This document shows, one piece after another, positions 1 through 8,876 of a stretch of 64,000 bases of DNA. Under the pieces are notes generated by a model. The model had not been told where the DNA came from, searched no databases, and saw only the letters and a list, made by a program, of their open reading frames with translations. Each line of letters starts with the position of its first letter. The first letter of the stretch is position 1. Origin of the DNA: an uncultured Phocaeicola sp. (lineage in GTDB: Bacteria; Bacteroidota; Bacteroidia; Bacteroidales; Bacteroidaceae); contig CALUIZ010000009.1 of NCBI GenBank assembly GCA_944320815.1, forward strand, positions 42,570 through 106,569, in the 5' to 3' direction. Made by a program: the position numbers and the translations under genes.

Positions 1-2
1 CA

Positions 3-248
3 AACTACATGAACATCCTGGGTGACTTTATCGGACGTGTGAATGCGCTGTATCCTGTGGATATGGATGATGAGGAACTGAATTCCTTGTTGACTACAAT
101 CCACAATCAGGAGCAGGAACTGGTTCAGTTGACAGATGAGGTGAAGAAGCTTCAGGAAGAACTGAAAAAGGATGTAAAGGAAAAGCCGGCGGCAAAGAAA
201 ACTACCACAAGAAGAACCGCGTCTAAAGCTGCGAAGAAAGAAGAATAA
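3..248 (+). CDS. C-terminal part of an unidentified protein with coiled-coil and Lys/Ala-rich tail (5' end outside window)
   Basis: The frame is open to the left edge of the window (codons Asn-Tyr precede the first Met at position 9), so this is probably the end of a longer gene, although Met at 9 could be a real start. The visible 79 residues contain a Glu/Gln/Leu-rich helical stretch (about residues 22-58) likely to form a coiled coil, followed by a basic tail with KKTTTRR and AKK motifs that could bind nucleic acid. I do not recognise the family and assign no function. A strong terminator follows 26 nt after the stop. Confidence 0.5.
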   Translation, partial: NYMNILGDFIGRVNALYPVDMDDEELNSLLTTIHNQEQELVQLTDEVKKLQEELKKDVKEKPAAKKTTTRRTASKAAKKEE

Positions 249-273
249 TCATACTGTTGATATTTTTTGACGG

Positions 274-320
274 GAACTCCCTGTTTGTCTCCTTTTCAAA
301 GGAAGATAAACAGGGAGTTT
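274..320 (+). terminator. Rho-independent terminator
   Basis: Inverted repeat AACTCCCTGTTT / AAACAGGGAGTT with additional pairing toward a short loop, followed by a T run (positions 317-322). It lies 26 nt downstream of the first gene and ahead of the next promoter. Confidence 0.85.
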
Positions 321-417
321 TTTGTGTCTGGACTATTGGACTTTGTGTAGACCTTGGTATGGCTTTTCGTTTTTTTTGATGGGATAAGATACTTTTCCTT
401 TTGAAAAAGAATGATTT

Positions 418-452
418 TTTGCGTCGGAATAATTTATAATGCGATAATTTTG
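418..452 (+). promoter_or_regulatory. Bacteroidetes-type promoter for the TorF-like porin
   Basis: TAATTTTG at 445-452 fits the TAnnTTTG -7 box. A TTTG at 418-421 is a possible -33 box, with spacing slightly longer than usual. The expected start of transcription is about 55 nt before the ATG at 517. Nothing else is evident in the 249-516 gap. Confidence 0.55.
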
Positions 453-516
453 CCGTCGGATTTGAAGACGGTATTCAAAGAACACGTCATTCATTGATTG
501 TTTTTAGAGAAGGATT

Positions 517-1248
517 ATGAAAAAATTATTTCAGAAACGATGGGTGCCATTGGCATTGGCGGTGGCTTTTCCCGCGACAATTTCTGCGCAAGAAAAAGTG
601 GAGTCAGATATAGGGCTTGATTTGGTAAGCAGTTATATCTGGAGAGGGCAGGATCTTGGTAATGTGAGTGTGCAGCCTTCCTTGTCTGTGGCCTATAAAG
701 GCTTTTCGCTTTCCGCTTGGGGGTCGGTCGGATTTGAGAAGTCAGACACCAAAGAACTTGATTTGACGTTAGGGTATGAAACCGGCGGATTCAGTGTTTC
801 CGTAACTGATTATTGGTTCGATGGAGGGCCGGCTTATTTCCATTATGACACCCACAATACCAGTCATACGTTTGAAGCCCAGATAGGATATGATTTCGGT
901 CCGGTTGCAGTGGACTGGTATACGAATTTTGCTGGTAATGTGGGGTACAGGTCGGATGGAAAGAAAGCTTACGCTTCGTATGCTGCCGTTTCGGCTCCCT
1001 TTAGGTTGGGAGGAATTGACTGGACGTCTACCGTTGGAGTCACTCCTTGGGAAAATGATTTTTATGGAGGCGGTGAAAATTCTACCTACAGCAAGGAGAT
1101 GATTGATGGGTTTGCCGTGTGTGAAGTGGGAGTGAAGGCACAGAAGGAGATACGGGTAACTTCTTCGTGGCAGTTGCCGCTTTTTGCCCAGATTGTCTGG
1201 AACCCTTCTACCGAAGGTGTCTATTTCGTGGCAGGGTTAAGTTTCTGA
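517..1248 (+). CDS. TorF-family putative porin (outer-membrane beta-barrel)
   Basis: A 243-residue protein with a Sec signal peptide ending near SAQ (residue 25). The mature part is rich in alternating aromatic/polar strands and ends in Phe, as outer-membrane barrels do. The early SSYIWRGQDLG segment resembles the S-Y-x-x-R-G motif of the TorF/Gcw_chp family of putative porins. Function beyond a barrel is not known; solute passage is an inference. It stands alone between two terminators with its own promoter. Confidence 0.65.
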   Translation: MKKLFQKRWVPLALAVAFPATISAQEKVESDIGLDLVSSYIWRGQDLGNVSVQPSLSVAYKGFSLSAWGSVGFEKSDTKELDLTLGYETGGFSVSVTDYWFDGGPAYFHYDTHNTSHTFEAQIGYDFGPVAVDWYTNFAGNVGYRSDGKKAYASYAAVSAPFRLGGIDWTSTVGVTPWENDFYGGGENSTYSKEMIDGFAVCEVGVKAQKEIRVTSSWQLPLFAQIVWNPSTEGVYFVAGLSF

Positions 1249-1280
1249 CTGTCAGTTAGTGTGAGTGCTCGGGTATAACA

Positions 1281-1319
1281 AATAAGCCGGGTCTGCAGGA
1301 GAGCAGATCCGGCTTTATT
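1281..1319. terminator. Bidirectional terminator between convergent genes
   Basis: Stem AATAAGCCGG-TCTGC / GCAGA-CCGGCTTTATT with flanking A and T runs. It lies between the porin (ends 1248, plus) and the DUF4270 lipoprotein (ends 1337, minus) and can serve both. Confidence 0.85.
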
Positions 1320-1336
1320 ATGTTTGTCTTGCTTTT

Positions 1337-2791
1337 TTATTCGGATATAGCCGGTCGTGTATAAATCACTTCCACCTTCAGCTTTTCTCCGTTCTCTCCG
1401 CCCACCAGTCTGGCTGAATTCACTTCCAGGTCGTGCGAGAGACCGATAATGTTTTCCTGCGAGTCCGTTTCCGTTTTTACGGGTATCAGAACCAGGCTGT
1501 TTTCCTTGTCCCATTCTCCTGCCGGCTTCTGCTGTGATCTCATATCGCTGAATATCTGGCTGATGAGTCGGTTCAGCTGGGAAAACTCGTAGGAATTGGT
1601 CGTGCTGTTGTATGAAGCCAGAAAAGAAGTCCGGCTGTCATATGTCTTGTTCTGTTCGAAGAAATCATTGACCTCACTCTTCCGGAGCAGCAGCAGATAT
1701 TGCGGCATTCCCATCTTGTATGGATTGTTTCCGGCGTTTTCGCTCACCTCTTTCATTTTGGTGAAGGAGATGGAAACGGAGTTAAGCGTGTCCCCGTTCA
1801 GTTTTTCGTACATATCCTCCACCGGGAGCGTCACTTCGGTCAGAAGTCCGATCGGAGTTTTCAGGTATGTATAGTCGTTCTTGCTTATCAGATTGTCCAG
1901 CTTGTCTTCTGAATTTTCAAGATGGGTGGACATGAACACTTCCTGTGTGGCAGAGAACGGGATTTGCGTGTAGACGGTTGAGTCTTGTCCTTGAGACCCT
2001 TTGACGGTATATTCCACCTTTGTACGCAGCCAGATGTCCTGGATGTACAGCACGGCACCTTCTCCATAGGTGTTGTGGACGTAAAATCCTGGAAGGACAT
2101 TCTGGATGAATGAATACGCGTCCTTGAAGTTGTTTTTGTCTTCCTGATATTTGTTGAAGAGGTGTTCGCTGAAAGTTTTTTCTCCTTCCCCATAGTCAAG
2201 TCTGTGCTTGTCGAGGTTGATGACCACAGAGTGATAGCCCGTTTCGTTGAAGAGCGTGTCCCCTTCCACATTGTCGAAGGCCGAATAGTCTTTTTCCGCA
2301 AGAGTGAGTGCGGATCCGTCGTCATTCCTGTAATAGTCGCTCCAGTCATACGAGGTGTAATAGATAGACGGGTCTGTGCCATCGTCATTGTTTATCGGCT
2401 GGGTCAGCATGTCCACTCTTACCCGCATCGGGGCCAGCGAGTCACCGTAGTAGCCGGAATAGTAAAGTTCCAGACTGGTTTCTTCGATTCCCTTGATCGT
2501 TTCCGGAAAACTGAATTCTTCCGGACAGTTGATCTGGGTGATGAAGTCTGCGCTGAACGTTCCGAAATCTGCATCGGTGAATTTTCCCAGATAAGCACTC
2601 TTGGTGCGTGAATATACACCGCTTTCGTTGATGTCCGTATATTTGATAGTCTTTGTGCTGGCTTCAAAAGTCATGGAGTAGGCATTGATTTCATCAGTGT
2701 TTGCCAAGAAGTCGCCTACTCCCGTTGTGGCATCGTCACAGCTATAGAGGACGGCAGCCAATCCTGCGGCTGCCAGGAACTTGAATTTCAT
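1337..2791 (-). CDS. DUF4270-type lipoprotein
   Basis: About 484 residues. The start is taken at 2791 (MKFKFLAAAG) because it gives a clean lipoprotein signal peptide ending in the lipobox LYSC; the frame is open further upstream but would overlap the preceding gene. The rest matches in character the DUF4270 family, secreted Bacteroidetes lipoproteins of unknown function. The gene starts 13 nt after the glycogen-synthase-like gene, so the two are probably co-transcribed. A role in the envelope is inferred only from the signal. Confidence 0.7.
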   Translation of the reverse strand: MKFKFLAAAGLAAVLYSCDDATTGVGDFLANTDEINAYSMTFEASTKTIKYTDINESGVYSRTKSAYLGKFTDADFGTFSADFITQINCPEEFSFPETIKGIEETSLELYYSGYYGDSLAPMRVRVDMLTQPINNDDGTDPSIYYTSYDWSDYYRNDDGSALTLAEKDYSAFDNVEGDTLFNETGYHSVVINLDKHRLDYGEGEKTFSEHLFNKYQEDKNNFKDAYSFIQNVLPGFYVHNTYGEGAVLYIQDIWLRTKVEYTVKGSQGQDSTVYTQIPFSATQEVFMSTHLENSEDKLDNLISKNDYTYLKTPIGLLTEVTLPVEDMYEKLNGDTLNSVSISFTKMKEVSENAGNNPYKMGMPQYLLLLRKSEVNDFFEQNKTYDSRTSFLASYNSTTNSYEFSQLNRLISQIFSDMRSQQKPAGEWDKENSLVLIPVKTETDSQENIIGLSHDLEVNSARLVGGENGEKLKVEVIYTRPAISE

Positions 2792-2804
2792 TTCAGATAA
2801 GTTT

Positions 2805-3626
2805 TTATTTGTTTGCGGCGGCAAGAACCTCGTCATAGAACGCGTTGCATGCGTCGGCAAAAGTGTCTGCCTGCTGATAGTCTAATACAGGAATGTTCAG
2901 ACTGCGGGCATAGTCCATCACATTCTGGTTTACGGTCTCACTGTTCTGAACAACTCCGTCGGAGTAGGTGACCGCCAGCTTGTTCAGGTTTTCAAAATCC
3001 ACCGGAGAGTGGATCATCTTTACATCCTTTGAAGTAATCTCCTTGAGAAGGAGCTGTTTCGTGAAGTTGGGAGCCAATGCCGACTTGAACCCTTCTCCAT
3101 AGACAGAATAGACGACTTTGGAGTCGCGGAAAGAGGGCTCATCGTAGTAGGCTTTCTTTATATAGAGCGGCACCATTGCGGTCATCCATCCATGACAGTG
3201 AATCACATCGGGACACCAGCGTAGCTTCTTTACCGTTTCCAATACGCCCCGCGCATAGAAGATGGCCCGTTCGCCGTTGTCTTCGTAGTCTTTTCCGTTT
3301 TCATCGGTTGTCATCAGCCGGTGCTGGAAATAGTCGTCATTGTCAATGAAATACACCTGACGACGTGCAGCCTGTATGGAAGCAACCTTGATGATCAGCG
3401 GATGGTCCGTGTCGTCAATGATGAGATTCATCCCCGACAGGCGGATGACTTCATGCAGCTGGTTGCGGCGTTCGTTGATGATTCCCCATTTCGGCATGAA
3501 AGTTCTGATTTCGCATCCCTTTTCCTGAATGGCCTGGGGAAGGTTTTGTCCGATTAATGCAAGTTCGCTTTCTGGTACGTACGGAGTGATTTCTTGTGTA
3601 ATGAATAAAACTTTTTTTGCGCTCAT
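2805..3626 (-). CDS. Half-length glycogen/starch synthase-like protein (GT5 N-terminal domain only)
   Basis: 273 residues corresponding to the N-terminal Rossmann half of GT5 glycogen synthases (full enzymes are about 480 residues): opening VLFITQEITPYVPESE, then VIHCHGW and VYSVYGEGF, family-like landmarks. The ADP-glucose-binding K-x-G-G-L motif expected near residues 15-20 is absent (PESELA instead), and the whole C-terminal nucleotide-binding half is missing. Activity as a glycogen synthase is therefore doubtful. Bacteroidales relatives of this length are annotated glycogen synthase next to panC, so the short form seems conserved rather than a fresh truncation (from memory). A -7 box lies at 3658-3665. 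Confidence 0.7.
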   Translation of the reverse strand: MSAKKVLFITQEITPYVPESELALIGQNLPQAIQEKGCEIRTFMPKWGIINERRNQLHEVIRLSGMNLIIDDTDHPLIIKVASIQAARRQVYFIDNDDYFQHRLMTTDENGKDYEDNGERAIFYARGVLETVKKLRWCPDVIHCHGWMTAMVPLYIKKAYYDEPSFRDSKVVYSVYGEGFKSALAPNFTKQLLLKEITSKDVKMIHSPVDFENLNKLAVTYSDGVVQNSETVNQNVMDYARSLNIPVLDYQQADTFADACNAFYDEVLAAANK

Positions 3627-3657
3627 ATTTGTTTCTACTTACTCAAAATAGGTTGTG

Positions 3658-3665
3658 CAAAATTA
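3658..3665 (-). promoter_or_regulatory. -7 box for the glycogen-synthase-like gene
   Basis: Reads TAATTTTG on the minus strand, matching TAnnTTTG, 32 nt upstream of the start codon at 3626. Confidence 0.55.
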
Positions 3666-3800
3666 CTAAAAAATGGTGTAAAATGCGCCTGTTCCCTCGT
3701 TTATTATTCCTTATAGTATGTTAACATGTTGATTTATAGCGCGGTAAATGCGTGTTCAAGATACATTTTTTTATGAAGACGACAGGATTTCCGGCCGCTT

Positions 3801-3900
3801 GGCTTCGATGCCCTGAAATATCGGCTTGTTTCAGACAAGACATGCGGCTGTTTTCTTTCAGACAAGCGGCTGTTTCGGAGAAGGCATGCGGCATGTCCGG
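3801..3900 (+). repeat. Array A of degenerate 22-bp intergenic repeats (upstream of panC)
   Basis: Core GGCTTGTTTC and variants (GGCTGTTTTC, GGCTGTTTCG, GGCATGTCCG) recur with the central TG at 3827, 3849, 3871 and about 3894; a weaker copy is centred at 3805. The spacing is 22 bp, so it is not a codon-periodic coding repeat. It fills most of the 3627-4037 gap; the rest of the gap holds only the two promoters. Confidence 0.6.
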
Positions 3901-3992
3901 CATGTGTCTGCCTGCGGATTTCCGGATGCCTGATTGCATGCACATCCGAAAGAAAATTCTGTTTCCGTTTCATTATCTGCCAAATAAATAGT

Positions 3993-3999
3993 TACTTTG
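3993..3999 (+). promoter_or_regulatory. Probable -7 box for panC-panD
   Basis: TACTTTG (followed by C), a one-base-shorter variant of TAnnTTTG, 38 nt upstream of the panC start. It is downstream of the 22-bp array. Confidence 0.45.
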
Positions 4000-4037
4000 C
4001 ACCCGTTTTTAGAATCGATTAAAAACTGAGGAATAAA

Positions 4038-4889
4038 ATGAAGTTAGTTCAAACGATTAAAGAGCTCCGTGCCGAGCTGGAACCTCTGCGCGAGGAAGGC
4101 AAGACTGTCGGGCTGGTTCCGACGATGGGAGCTTTGCATGCAGGTCACGCTTCATTGGTGAAACGCGCCGTAGCCGAAAATGATGTGGTGGTGGTCAGTG
4201 ATTTTGTCAACCCTACACAGTTCAATGACAAGAATGATTTGTTGAAATATCCCCGTACGCTTGATGCAGACTGCAAGCTGCTTGAAGAGTTTGGGGCGGA
4301 TTTCGTGTTCGCTCCCTCCGTGGAGGAAATCTATCCCGAACCGGACACGCGCATGTTCAGCTATCCTCCTCTTGACACGGTGATGGAGGGGAAGTATCGT
4401 CCGGGACACTTCAACGGAGTCTGCCAGATTGTGAGCAAGCTGTTTATGATTGTGGAGCCTACGCGGGCTTATTTCGGTGAAAAAGATTTCCAGCAGCTGG
4501 CCATCGTGCGTGAGATGGTGCGCAAGTACCCGTTCGACCTGCAGATTGTAGGGTGTCCGATTGTGCGCGAAGATGATGGACTGGCTTTGAGCAGCCGTAA
4601 CGCACGTCTCACTCCTGAGCAGCGCAGACAGGCACTGCAGATTTCGAAGGCATTGTTCACGAGTGTCGATTACGGGAAGACGCATGTGCTGTCTGAAACG
4701 AAGCGTTTTGTGGAAGATTGTATCGGCCGTGCCGAGGGACTTCGTCTGGAATACTTTGAAATCGTGGACGGCAACACGCTGCAGCCCGTGCATGCGTGGG
4801 ATGAAAGCGGCTACATCGTGGGCTGCATTACCGTGTTCTGCGGTGATGTCCGCCTGATAGACAACATCAAATACAAGTGTAAGGAATAA
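4038..4889 (+). CDS. panC: Pantothenate synthetase (pantoate--beta-alanine ligase)
   Basis: Joins pantoate and beta-alanine with ATP to give pantothenate, the coenzyme A precursor; cytosolic. The 283-residue length is normal. Visible motifs are [10 protein letters not shown] (residues 28-37), the HIGH-like nucleotide-binding site, PGHFNGV (about 122-128), GEKDFQQ (147-153) and LSSRN (184-188). panD follows after 5 nt, giving a two-gene pantothenate operon in which PanD supplies the beta-alanine. Confidence 0.96.
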   Translation: MKLVQTIKELRAELEPLREEGKTVGLVPTMGALHAGHASLVKRAVAENDVVVVSDFVNPTQFNDKNDLLKYPRTLDADCKLLEEFGADFVFAPSVEEIYPEPDTRMFSYPPLDTVMEGKYRPGHFNGVCQIVSKLFMIVEPTRAYFGEKDFQQLAIVREMVRKYPFDLQIVGCPIVREDDGLALSSRNARLTPEQRRQALQISKALFTSVDYGKTHVLSETKRFVEDCIGRAEGLRLEYFEIVDGNTLQPVHAWDESGYIVGCITVFCGDVRLIDNIKYKCKE

Positions 4890-4894
4890 GGGTC

Positions 4895-5245
4895 ATGATG
4901 ATTGAAGTATTGAAATCGAAGCTGCACTGTGTGACGGTGACCGAAGCCAATCTGAATTACATGGGGAGCATCACCATCGATGAGGACCTGATGGATGCCG
5001 CGAACATGATTGCGGGCGAGAAGGTGCAGATAGTCGACAACAACAACGGCGAACGTTTCGAGACATACATCATCAAGGGAAGACGCGGTTCCGGCTGTAT
5101 CTGTCTGAACGGGGCTGCTGCCCGCAAGGTGCAGGTGGGCGATGTGGTGATAATAATGTCGTATGCGCTGATGGATTTCGAAGAGGCGAAGCGTTTCAAG
5201 CCGACGGTGGTCTTTCCGGATGCGGTTACCAACAGACTGGTCTGA
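4895..5245 (+). CDS. panD: Aspartate 1-decarboxylase proenzyme
   Basis: Makes beta-alanine from aspartate, the substrate of the neighbouring PanC. The 116-residue protein carries the self-cleavage site Gly24-Ser25 in YMGSITID, where the serine becomes the pyruvoyl group, and the expected downstream barrel with NGAAAR. Tandem ATGs at 4895 and 4898 leave the exact start open by one codon. A strong hairpin follows the stop. Confidence 0.96.
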   Translation: MMIEVLKSKLHCVTVTEANLNYMGSITIDEDLMDAANMIAGEKVQIVDNNNGERFETYIIKGRRGSGCICLNGAAARKVQVGDVVIIMSYALMDFEEAKRFKPTVVFPDAVTNRLV

Positions 5246-5260
5246 AAAGTCATGATATAA

Positions 5261-5316
5261 AAAGACGGGGTGTCCCGGAGTGAGAATCAGCATTCACTCC
5301 GGGACACCCCGTCTTT
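5261..5316. terminator. Bidirectional terminator between panD and fbp
   Basis: Perfect 23-bp inverted repeat (5261-5283 and 5294-5316; outer bases AAAGACGGGG / CCCCGTCTTT) with a 10-nt loop, between convergent genes. Confidence 0.92.
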
Positions 5317-5349
5317 ATTGAAGCGGAAAGGTTTTCCCGCTTTTCTTGC

Positions 5350-7347
5350 TCAGACGGCTCTTTCTTTCATCAGTCCGTTCTGGTAAGCCACGAGCAACTT
5401 CTTCAAGTCCTTGATCTGGACTATCAGTTCACGTCCCTTGTCGGTGTCCTTCACCATCATGCGCTTGCTGCTGAGTTCCACTATCTGTGTGGTCGATTTG
5501 ATGTCGATACCTTCTTCGATGGCTCTTTGTGTGGAAGTGAACGGTTCATGCTGCACCAGTTCAAACCCGCGTGAATGATAAACCAGCGTATATCCCGCAA
5601 TCCCCGTTTCAGGCTGATAGGCTTTCGAGAACCCTCCGTCGATGACCATCAGTTTGCCGTTGGCTTTGATGGGCTTTTCTCCTTTCACGGCTTTCACGGG
5701 CACGTGTCCGTTGATGATGTGCCGGTGTTCCCCTTCCACTCCGAACTCGTCCATAATCATGTCGCAGATGTCTTCGCGGTCACGCAGTTCGTAATAGTGG
5801 CCTTTCGTTTCCTTTTGAATCTCCTTGTCGGTGAGGAAGTATCGTTCGAATGTGGCCATCTTGCTTTTGTCGAATGCCGGAGAATTCTTTCCGCACCATA
5901 GATACCACACGAAATCTACGGCGAATGCCTTTTCCGGGTTGTCGTTTTCCGCAAAATAGGCGGTGCGGATGAGTTGTCCCACACGGTCGAGGAGATTTTT
6001 CCCCTTGAACTTTTCTCCCAATATATCCACTTCTTTCAGCGTACCGTCTGCGTTGAGTGGCATGGAGGCATGGAACAGCAGATTTGAATTGCATACATTA
6101 TACATGCATCCGTAGCGGAACAGGCACTTCATGTGTTTTTTCAGCTTTTCACTGCTCACGAATGAATAGTGGAGCTTTGAAACAATCTCCTTTTCTTCAT
6201 CGGTCAGTCGGTAGGGGTCGGCTGGATCGATAGTCGGGAAATGGCAGTCGCGCATTTCGTATTCTTTTCCGTCCAGGGTAAACACTTTCCGGTTGAAGTC
6301 GATGTGATGCAGCAGCAGACGGTCTTCCATCTCGAATTCCGGACGGCGTCGGATAGTCCCGGCTTCCAGTTTGAGCTGGATGACGGTGATAGCCTTGTGC
6401 ATCTGGGCAATCAGCCGGATGGTCTTTTCATTGTATGCACTTGATGTCTGGTCTATTTTCGGCAGGAAAAATTCGCATGGGTCATCGGCATATGTTTCCA
6501 TGGCGAAAGTGGCGAGGGGCAGCAGATTGATGCCGTATCCGTCCTCGATTGCAGAAAGGTTGCCGTAGCGCATAGCCATGCGCAGCACGTTGGCGATGTT
6601 GCAGTCGTTTCCTGCTGCGGCACCCATCCAGAGGATGTCATGGTTTCCCCATTGTATGTCGAAATTATGGTAGTCACACAGAATGTCCATAATGGCATGT
6701 GGGCCGGGGCCGCGGTCGAAAATGTCGCCCAGGATATGAAGTGAATCAATGGTGAGACGCTGTATCAGATTGCAGAGAGCAATGATGAAGTCATCCGCCC
6801 GGTACGTGTCGATGATTGTACTGATAATGACATTGATGTATGCCTGCTTGTTCGGGTCCATGCTGCTTTCGTGGAGCAGCTCCTGGATGATGTAGGAAAA
6901 CTCTTTCGGGAGAGCCTTGCGCACTTTGGAACGGGTATATTTCGATGATACGTTCTGGCACACTTTTACCAGTTGGTTCAGGGTAATCACATACCAGTCT
7001 TCCAGTTCCGTTTCCTTTTCCTTGACAAGCTGGAGTTTCTGTTCCGGATAATAAATCAGAGTGCAGAGCTCCTTTTTTTCCATCTCGCGCAGCGTGTTCC
7101 CGAATATTTCGTTCACTTTCCGTTTGATGGCACCCGATGCGTTCCGCAACACATGCTGGAATGCTTCATATTCCCCGTGAAGGTCGGCCAGAAAGTGTTC
7201 AGTTCCTTTGGGGAGATTCAGTATCGCTTCCAGATTGATGATTTCGGTGCTGGCATCGGCGATAGTGGGGAAATTGTGCGACAGTAAGTCGAGATAGCGG
7301 CTGTCCTGCTTTATTATTTCCGGAGTTATTTGTTTATAATCTTTCAT
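5350..7347 (-). CDS. fbp: Fructose-1,6-bisphosphatase, class III (Bacillus type)
   Basis: Gluconeogenic phosphatase of the calcineurin-like metallophosphoesterase fold. Metal-site motifs are visible: LADLHGEYEAF near the N-terminus, GDIFDRGPGPH, WGNHDILWMG and later INGHVPV. About 665 residues, normal for the class. The start at 7347 is preferred over an in-frame ATG at 7365 because the -7 box (7375-7382) would put the transcript start at about 7368, leaving no leader for the upstream codon. Monocistronic, converging on panD. Confidence 0.95.
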   Translation of the reverse strand: MKDYKQITPEIIKQDSRYLDLLSHNFPTIADASTEIINLEAILNLPKGTEHFLADLHGEYEAFQHVLRNASGAIKRKVNEIFGNTLREMEKKELCTLIYYPEQKLQLVKEKETELEDWYVITLNQLVKVCQNVSSKYTRSKVRKALPKEFSYIIQELLHESSMDPNKQAYINVIISTIIDTYRADDFIIALCNLIQRLTIDSLHILGDIFDRGPGPHAIMDILCDYHNFDIQWGNHDILWMGAAAGNDCNIANVLRMAMRYGNLSAIEDGYGINLLPLATFAMETYADDPCEFFLPKIDQTSSAYNEKTIRLIAQMHKAITVIQLKLEAGTIRRRPEFEMEDRLLLHHIDFNRKVFTLDGKEYEMRDCHFPTIDPADPYRLTDEEKEIVSKLHYSFVSSEKLKKHMKCLFRYGCMYNVCNSNLLFHASMPLNADGTLKEVDILGEKFKGKNLLDRVGQLIRTAYFAENDNPEKAFAVDFVWYLWCGKNSPAFDKSKMATFERYFLTDKEIQKETKGHYYELRDREDICDMIMDEFGVEGEHRHIINGHVPVKAVKGEKPIKANGKLMVIDGGFSKAYQPETGIAGYTLVYHSRGFELVQHEPFTSTQRAIEEGIDIKSTTQIVELSSKRMMVKDTDKGRELIVQIKDLKKLLVAYQNGLMKERAV

Positions 7348-7374
7348 AGCATGTCTTTTTGTCATTTTATGCTA

Positions 7375-7382
7375 CAAAGATA
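7375..7382 (-). promoter_or_regulatory. -7 box for fbp
   Basis: TATCTTTG on the minus strand, a full match to TAnnTTTG. It supports the 7347 start. Confidence 0.6.
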
Positions 7383-7435
7383 AGGACTTTAGTTAATAAA
7401 ACAATATCTGTCGCTTCCTTTTGTTTGTCCTGTGG

Positions 7436-7485
7436 AGAGTGAAGAATCGTCTATGCACTGAAAGCACAGCCAGAATCTTCACTCT
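7436..7485 (-). terminator. Probable terminator of the heparan sulfate PUL operon
   Basis: Arms AGAGTGAAGAATC and GAATCTTCACTCT (12 of 13 pair) with a 24-nt loop, 17 nt beyond the stop of the last PUL gene (sulfatase at 7502). There is no long U run, so it could also be an RNA 3' stabilising hairpin. Confidence 0.5.
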
Positions 7486-7501
7486 TCATTTTATTCTTCA
7501 T

Positions 7502-8860
7502 TTATTCCGGTATGAGACCGATGTGCTTCTCTCTTCTCGGAGCCGGATGTTTCTTCATCCACTCCTTCAACAATGCTCTGTGCTGATCCAACACTTCCGC
7601 ATAAGCGGATTCAACCGCAAGATTCCTCATCTCTCCCCGGTCCGTTTCCATATCAAACAGCTGTTCACGGTATTTCCCTTTATCGTAAAGTACATATTTG
7701 TAACGGGGCGTACGGAGCATCCAGCCCAGCGTACCGCTTGTCTGGTTGAAATTTGTCTCTGTCACCACATACGGCTGATGCGCTCTTTCCGGAATACCTG
7801 CCTCGGCTATTTCGCGGAAACTGACTCCCTGGCGACCGGAAGGTACGTCAATCCCTGCCCAGTCGCACACGCTTGGCATAAAATCCACCGCATTGTTCAC
7901 CAGCTGCGGCAGCACCTTTCCGGCATTCCTCCCTCCCGGAAGGCAAACAATCAGGGGAATGTTCGCCACTTCTTCATAAAGCACGGTTTTCTGGTTCCAC
8001 TGATGCGCGCCGCACCCGTCGCCATGGTCGCTGGTAAACACGATGACCGTATTCTTCCACAAATCCTGCCTGTCTATTTCATCGACAATTTTCCCTATCT
8101 CCGCATCCACAGCCTCCACAAGACGAAAGTAAGCGTTGCGGTAACGCCGCCAGTCATCGGGCGAGAAATCCTGGGTCGGATAGAGCGCATAACTCTGCTT
8201 TTTTTCAAAAGCGAGCACGCTCGCATCGTAAGGATTCACCGCGAAATTGACGGGAAGATTAGGACACTTCTCCACTGATTCCGGCTCTTCAACTTCCGCA
8301 TACGGTGTATTCTGATGACGGGCATATTCGCATATGTTGTGCGGATTGGTAAAAGATGCTACCAGAAAGAACGGAGACTGTGGCCTGTCCTTCAGAAACT
8401 TCACACATGATTCCGCCAAGCCGATGTCCCCATTCATACTTATCCGATGAAAGCCGAAGGAGAACTCGGACGGAAGAGAAACGGTATGCGCATGCCACTT
8501 GCCCGCATAAGCGCAATAATACCCTCCGTTCGTCATCAATGTTCCCAATGTGCGTTCTTTCAGCGAATCAGGAATAGGCAAATCGTTCTCCACCGTTCCT
8601 ATTTCGCTTGGCATATAGCCTGTAAACATGGAAGAGCGCGTAGGACCGCTCAACGGCATTCCGCAATAAGCGTTCTCGAACCGGACACCATGTGCAGCCA
8701 GGCGGTCCATGTTCGGAGTTTTCAGTTCTGTGTTACCCGCACAGCTCATGGCCGTAGCGCATTGCTGGTCGGTCATAATGTAAATGATGTTCGGACGGTC
8801 CTGCGCAAACAAAGCGGCGGGAGCGACCGTACCGGCCAATAAGAAAGACTTTGCATTCAT
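7502..8860 (-). CDS. Ser-type S1 sulfatase of the heparan sulfate PUL
   Basis: Secreted formylglycine sulfatase; 452 residues from Met 8860, which gives a signal peptide ending ALFAQ. A longer frame back to 8887 would overlap the upstream gene. The metal-binding NIIYIMTDQQ opens the domain, and the modification motif is S71-G-P-T-R75, so a serine is converted to formylglycine and an anaerobic sulfatase-maturing enzyme, not in the window, is needed. Later metal ligands are visible in TSDHGD. It starts 16 nt after the PL15 lyase. Position implies a heparin sulfate ester or sulfamate substrate, but which one (6-O, 3-O, 2-O or N) cannot be told from sequence alone. Confidence 0.85.
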   Translation of the reverse strand: MNAKSFLLAGTVAPAALFAQDRPNIIYIMTDQQCATAMSCAGNTELKTPNMDRLAAHGVRFENAYCGMPLSGPTRSSMFTGYMPSEIGTVENDLPIPDSLKERTLGTLMTNGGYYCAYAGKWHAHTVSLPSEFSFGFHRISMNGDIGLAESCVKFLKDRPQSPFFLVASFTNPHNICEYARHQNTPYAEVEEPESVEKCPNLPVNFAVNPYDASVLAFEKKQSYALYPTQDFSPDDWRRYRNAYFRLVEAVDAEIGKIVDEIDRQDLWKNTVIVFTSDHGDGCGAHQWNQKTVLYEEVANIPLIVCLPGGRNAGKVLPQLVNNAVDFMPSVCDWAGIDVPSGRQGVSFREIAEAGIPERAHQPYVVTETNFNQTSGTLGWMLRTPRYKYVLYDKGKYREQLFDMETDRGEMRNLAVESAYAEVLDQHRALLKEWMKKHPAPRREKHIGLIPE

Positions 8861-8876
8861 ATCCAATAAATTTTTA

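Noticed and set aside
3801..3900. CRISPR array
   Set aside because: Units are degenerate with a 22-bp period and no unique spacers of 30 bp or more; no cas genes occur in the window.
3752..3991. Plus-strand reading frame across array A, 79 codons
   Set aside because: The repeat period is 22 bp, not a multiple of three, no coding character is seen and the frame has no good start signals. The frame is a by-product of the repeat.
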